From Poecilobothrus nobilitatus (lineage: Eukaryota > Arthropoda > Insecta > Diptera > Dolichopodidae), in assembly GCA_947095535.1 (NCBI GenBank), contig OX352773.1, forward strand, positions 265,910,515 through 265,974,514: a stretch of DNA of 64,000 nt, written 5' to 3'. Under the pieces are notes generated by a model that was not told where the DNA came from, ran no database searches, and was given only the letters and a program-made list of their open reading frames with translations. Shown one piece after another: positions 58,553-64,000 of this stretch (positions are counted from its first letter, which is position 1; each line of letters starts with the position of its first letter). Both the position numbers and the translations under genes were made by a program.

Positions 58553-60172
58553 AAGCATATTTCCAAAAAAAATTTGAAAATATGTGCTTATTAGTTTCAC
58601 TCTGCCCGCCCGTCCGTCCGTCTTTTTACAAAACTTCTACACCATTAAAGATAGAGAAAAAAAAATTTAACCATGGGTAGGTATCATAAAAAAATTAATT
58701 TTGTTGAACAACTTTTTCACATAGCTCCATCCATTATGGAGCTACAGCCCCTCAAACTTTGAAGAAGCCCTATTTTTAAATGCATATATCTCATGTTCTG
58801 CCTATATAATTTTTTCAATCTGAAAACTTCATTGGACAGGTATTTTATTTAAATTTGTAAATTAATATCAAAATTATACATTTTTATACCCTACACTTAA
58901 AGTATAGGGTATATTAACTATGGTATGGAGTTTGTAACCACCAGAAGGAAGCGAGTTAGATATGGATATGTATACATATTCTGAATCAGGATCACCTCCT
59001 GAGCTGATTTAACAACGATGTCCGTCCGTCCGTTCGCACGATAACTCAAAAAGTAGTAAACCTATCTAGATGAAATTTATATAGTAGGTTACTAGTTACG
59101 AAAGGAAGGCTAAGTTCGAATCTGGACAAAATCGGTCCATGGGTTCGTATTCTGGAAGCTACCGAATGTTTCTGACGCAAACGAGATTATCTCCAAAACC
59201 AACAAAGATAGAACCTTTAAATTTTTTACGCTGATGTCCCTTCCCGTTTGATTTATGTTTCTGAAATTTAAGAGGATTTGGTCCATGAGTTTGGATTTTG
59301 GAAGCTTCCGAACGAGCACAAGAGCAAACGAGCATATCTCCAAAACCAACAAAAGTAGAACCTTTAAATTTAGTACAATGGTGTTCTGATATGTTTTCTT
59401 TATGTCCCTGAGATGGATTTGATGAATTGAAGTGGCAATTCGGGTACCTGACACACGCCTTCCAAGGACTAACAAGCATATCTTCGAAATTAATAAAGAT
59501 AGAAACTTGAAATTTTTTACAAAGCTGTCAAGCATATCCCAAGAGGATGTCTCTTTTACGTTCCTGAAATTCGAGTTGAAGAAGACAGAAAAGGGAAGAA
59601 ATTCAAACAGCTGCCCAAAAACTTATGGATTTTTAATTTAATTCGAATTATTCATGTGTAGGGTATTAATAAGTCGGTTGCATTAATTTAATTTAGTATT
59701 TAAATTTACGGTTATGTGAAGACCAAATTTTGCATGATTTTTCTAACTTCATAACTTTGGCATGGTTTTAGATAGAGACTTAATTTTTTGAGGTAAGAAA
59801 GAACTTTGAAAATTAGTATAAGTGCCTAAGAATATTTTTTGGACTACCCCCTGTTTATGAGCTATTAGGGCTGAAAAATTGAAAATTTACTATATTTGGA
59901 CACCTATAACTTAGGCATCTGTACAAATTTTTCTTCGGCTATGCATAAGAATTAAAGCCTCAGTAAAATATTTTAACATGTGTTAACAGTTTTTCTTAGT
60001 TATATAGGGTTCCGGACTTAGAGCTCCTCAAAGTTGCAAAACAGACCTATTTTCACATTTTTTTCTTATACGAATCTTTCAAATTTTGGTGCAAGTTACA
60101 ATTCTAAACAGTTTGTATTATCTTTTGGAAATATGCGCTTGTAAGAACCGTTCGTTTACATTCTGCTTTGTT
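58553..60172 (-). repeat. F2 element split by an F3 insertion
   Basis: Hairpin side 58,553-58,880 (CCGCCCGTCCGTCC near 58,604) and 5' side 59,684-60,172 (ending ACATTCTGCTTTGTT). Text at both breaks rejoins as F2 (ATTATACATTTTT with TTTAGTATTTAAATTTAC). Confidence 0.75.
58881..59683 (-). repeat. F3 element, complete, about 0.8 kb
   Basis: The left end is a hairpin at 58,885-58,913 (TATACCCTA paired with TAGGGTATA) preceded by TTTTT. CCGTCCGTCCG lies near 59,020. The right end has the subterminal GTGTAGGGTAT near 59,654 and finishes GGTTGCAT. The interior has three diverged copies of a unit of about 145 bases (CTCCAAAACCAACAAA near 59,190 and 59,337, a weaker one near 59,480). The 141-codon open frame across these units is a repeat artefact. 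Confidence 0.75.
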
Positions 60173-62984
60173 TACAATGTAAATCCACAATATTTTATAA
60201 AGCCAAATATTTTTTCATTTTTTAAGTTTTTTGGTTTTAAAAATTCAATAAAACTTAAAGAAAATGCAAGAACTCATTATATTTTATATTCTAAATATCA
60301 GCAATATGTATAAAAGTGCTAAATAAAAAAAAATTTGTTTGTTCTTTTGTTTAATAAAAAAAAAAATTATGTAAATTTTACAGGTCATTTTATTTTTAAT
60401 GTAAAAAAAAAGAAAAAGAGTAACATATAATATAAAAAAGAGAACAAATAAATGAAAAAAGGTTAATTGTAAAATGTGACAAAGCCAAAAAATTAGTTTT
60501 TTTTTGTTTTTTTGTAAATGTAATGTAATTTTTTTTTTTTTTTTATATTTAATTTTAACATTTATAATATCTGTCTTGAAAATTAAATTAAATAAAATAT
60601 AGTAAATGAAATATTGCGATTTACCTTATACAGCAAAAAAAAAAACTTCCAAGGACATTTAAGAACTAACAAGGATTATTAATTTACCTGAAAGGAAAAA
60701 AAAAAAATAAAACAATTAGTAAAATTTAACAAAAAAAAAAAAAACAAAAAATGAAAAAAAAAATAAATTTTTGAAGAAATTAAAAAAAAAAAAAAAATTT
60801 ATTTAAACTTTTTTTTTTCTCTTTCTTTTGACAGTTGTATAAAATTTATTGTTTCTGTTCATTTTAAAAGTTTTAATTATAATTAAAATAATTTCTTTGA
60901 AATATTTTATTTCAAGGATTATTCATTAAAAAGTCTTTTTTTTTTTTGTTTTCCAATTTTTCCAGTTTTTGAGTCATTATTATAATTTTTTTTTTCTTTT
61001 CTTATATTTTAAGCTTAAATAAAATGAATTCATGGACTAGAAAAATATAAACTGATTTTGTTTGATTAATTTAAAATATGATATTTTATTCGAAATATTT
61101 ATTAAAGGTAACCATGATAATTTAAATACATTTTAAGAGGAAAATAAAAATTCTAAAATACATATTTTATAAAATTAATTTTTTATTTTTTGTTTTTTGT
61201 TGAAGGAAAACGAAGCAAAGTTTAATAAAAAGTTTTTTCTTACTGACAAAAAAAACAAAACAATTTTATGATTAAATTTTAATGAATCCAATCATTTAAC
61301 ATATATAAAGATTTTTTTTGATAGGAAGTCTAAAATTAAATAATGTCGCAAGAAAGAAAATAAAAATTGAGTAGAAGTATTTGATTCCCTACTATAAATA
61401 TAATTAATTAATTACTAATGCCTTTGCCAAGGAAGGCACAAATCTTTATTTTGAACATTTAAAAAATTTTTCATGATAAAAAAAGGAAAATTTTGTATAG
61501 TGTTTTCCTATAATAAAATGACAAATAAAACCAACAAAGATAGCATACCATTAAATAAAAGTAGTAGACCAATAATTCCATTATAGTCTTTTATCGGATT
61601 AACTGTGAAGGCAAATTTTTTTTTTAAATCAAGAAAAATACAGGAATCGTATAATCAATAAAATTTTTCTACTTTTATATAATAGAATTGCAAAAAATTC
61701 TACAAAAATTAAACAGTCAATAACTGGATCTAATGATTTGTCATTAAAAAAGATCACTGATCAAGTGTTTTTTGGATCATGTACATATATTTCAATTTCC
61801 TTTACAATTTCTTTCAATTTTGTTTTACTCAGATTTTCCTCAAGGCTAAATGAATATTTATCTGAAAATTTATGTATTTTGTTAGAAATTGATTTGGAGC
61901 CGCCTATTGATGTAAGCTAGTTAGTATTTTAAAACTACAAATTGATAAATATGCATTAAGGTCTTACATTCTATCTGTTACTCCTACATGAACTCCATTA
62001 TAACAATGGTATATAGTAATGTTAGAAAAGTTTCTAATTTCAAATATATGAATGTTATATTTGTACTTTTAAATCGTATCTAGATTTAATTGTATTAAAA
62101 GTTTAAAGATGTCAAGGAAAATTTTATTTATACACTCTTCAGTGGTAAATCTCTGATAATATTATCAGAAAAATTGCGCACTACGAAATAGCGTCAATTA
62201 ACAGTAAAACAATTAAATAAAATATAAAAATAACTTTTAGATTTTATTTCATTTCTCGACAAATGTATAAAATGAAGAAAAGAATCATTTTTTATAGTTG
62301 TTGATTGAAGGATTTTATATAATATAGCTGATAGGGAGCCAGTTTTTCTATCGACAAAAATGTCTAAGTTGATATATGTGTATAAAAAACCAATTAGGAA
62401 AGATCTTAAGATTTGGTTGCAAAATCAGATTTTCAATAACTTGTTTAGTAGGAGTTTGGGAGCGACAGCTACCATTACTTTAAATTCCCTGATGTTAAAA
62501 TATTTTTGTAAAAAAAATAATTAAGAAAGGCTTTAGAGTTGGTTGCAAAATAAGCGTTCCAGAATTTATTATACAATATATTATATTTGTGATTTTGTAA
62601 ATTAGTTTTTTAATTTTCGTGAATATTGTGATTGGGATTTTGACATAATAAAAAATTCAGATAAATAACTTAGCAGACAGAACTTCAGCGAACTTTTCTT
62701 GTACCTGTTCCTGAGCGATTCTGCAAAATTATTTGAAAGTTTTTATATAAAATTATATAATATAAAATTTTGGTTTTGTTTTTATTTTTTTTAAAAAAAT
62801 TTTGTTTTAGATCTTATTTAATTCTTTTTAATTATTTATTTCGTTCTTTTTAATTTTTAGATTTAATTTAATTTAATTTATACGCTTTATTTCAATTAGA
62901 TGAATTATTTCACCAAGATTTTTTCATTGCGAAATACGATATTTTAGATCGTATATTTAGAAAAATTTTTTTTATGTTATTTTA
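60173..62984. other. No recognisable gene
   Basis: Very AT-rich with dense A and T homopolymers, especially 60,330-61,260. The 60-codon frame at 61,738-61,920 has no recognisable domain. Confidence 0.5.
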
Positions 62985-63070
62985 TTTATTTATTTATATT
63001 CAGGTACCGTGGTACATAAATGTGCAAGGTAGCTATAACCCCTGTTTCCTGGTAGGAATGTGGGGTATAC
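62985..63070 (-). repeat. Retroelement 3'-end fragment
   Basis: On the minus strand: ACAGGGGTTATAGCTACC, then GTACCACGGTACCTG, then an AAATAAATAAAT-type tail. Short retroposed scrap. Weak resemblance to the SINE body (ACATTTATGT). Confidence 0.4.
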
Positions 63071-64000
63071 TAGATATTATGATATAAAAAGTATTTATAT
63101 ATTGCGATATATGAATTTTTTTTTTTTTATATTATTATTATTGTACCCAGTCGTTATGTTATTTTATTTTTTTATTTTCAGACACTATTTTGCAGTCCCG
63201 AAAAACAACTGACTCTTCAGAAAAAACAGTTCATAACATTTTATTTAATACAAAATTAAATAATAGTTTTATTAAAGTCATTTTTTGGGGGTGAATCTTT
63301 TAATTAAATTTGAAATAAAAACTTCTTGGAAAATATAGTTGGAAAATGTGTTATTTCTTTTTGATTACTTAGGATTTTTTAAAATAGATCTGTTTTTTAT
63401 AAATTAATCAGTTTTGATATTAATCAATTTGAAACTTATTTAATTAAGATAATTGATATATATATATATCCATAAAATTTATAACAAATAGCATAAATAA
63501 TTATTCTTACTTTAATATTTTTTTTTTTCTACAAAAAATTCGTAAGGATTTCATCATTTCTATGACCTAATAACTTTAAAGAACTTTCTTACCATTATAA
63601 ATCTTAATGGAATTCTTTTACTTTTCTCCTTTGTCATAGTATCTATATAGTTACACTTGTTAAAAGAAAAGGTTTATCTTAATTATTATATAAAAAAAAC
63701 AAAAAAAGAAATTCTAAAAAAATATAATACATAATTGATGATTACAAGTACAAAAATAAAATACCAAAGTATTATATTATATATGTATATATAGAAATAT
63801 ATTTAATATTTGTTAAGTCTAATCAATTAATTTCTATATTTCTTTCCTTATATACTATTTTCAATCCAAAAAAAAAAAAAATTTTCTTTTTGTCTAAAAA
63901 CAAAAAAAGGAAATTTTTAACAATTATATCAAATTATATAAATTATATACAAAAGGAAAATTTTCTAATTCATAATAGTTAAAATGATTAATTGATGTTA
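63071..64000. other. No recognisable gene
   Basis: AT-rich to the window end, with a TA run near 63,460. Confidence 0.5.

Noticed and set aside
59110..59535. 141-codon open frame, minus strand, as a possible gene
   Set aside because: It spans the three internal repeat units of F3, has a repeated low-information sequence and no domain; a second frame over the same units is equally open.
62985..63070. A fourth tRNA-derived SINE
   Set aside because: Only the tail and a weakly similar body are visible, with no A or B box; kept as a generic retroelement 3' fragment.

Overview
This window is eukaryotic, very AT-rich and mostly repeats, and looks like an insect genome. The evidence is spliced seven-exon genes of the insect odorant-receptor family, several non-LTR retrotransposon relics, tRNA-derived SINEs, and many short interspersed elements with CCGT microsatellites. 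The repeat style, with hairpins such as TATACCC...GGGTATA next to CCGT tracts, fits a higher fly (Diptera, probably schizophoran). No species is claimed.

Layout. 1-2,570: an odorant receptor (OR) copy A on the minus strand, cut by the window edge and disabled in exon 3. 2,571-10,750: interspersed repeats, a decayed OR fragment (D, 4,358-4,640), a LINE zinc-knuckle relic, and a large palindrome made of two head-to-head repeat copies centred near 8,810. 10,750-16,068: a third copy of that repeat, split by a decayed two-ORF LINE on the minus strand. 16,316-18,612: intact OR copy B (plus strand, 380 residues). 18,613-25,536: a degenerate inverted-repeat region with a tandem duplication near its centre. 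25,537-28,292: intact OR copy C (minus strand, 380 residues). 28,545-64,000: gene-poor sequence with three families of short elements, three tRNA-like SINE copies, at least four LINE relics, a small MITE candidate and long AT-rich stretches without recognisable genes.

The only genes that look able to make a cellular protein are OR copies B and C. They would be odour-tuned subunits of the Orco-dependent ion channel in sensory neuron dendrites. A, B and C alternate in orientation (minus, plus, minus). B appears to have received about 0.3-0.4 kb, covering exons 1-2, from C by gene conversion.

The most general pattern is that three abundant element families (called F1, F2 and F3 here) share one plan: a short motif 20-40 bases from the 5' end, its complement inside a 3'-terminal hairpin followed by TAAAAA, and a CCGT microsatellite beside the hairpin. 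This resembles DINE-1/Helentron-associated elements. Strands given for F1-F3 place the hairpin at the 3' end. Family names and all similarity statements come from reading the sequence by eye; no searches were run.
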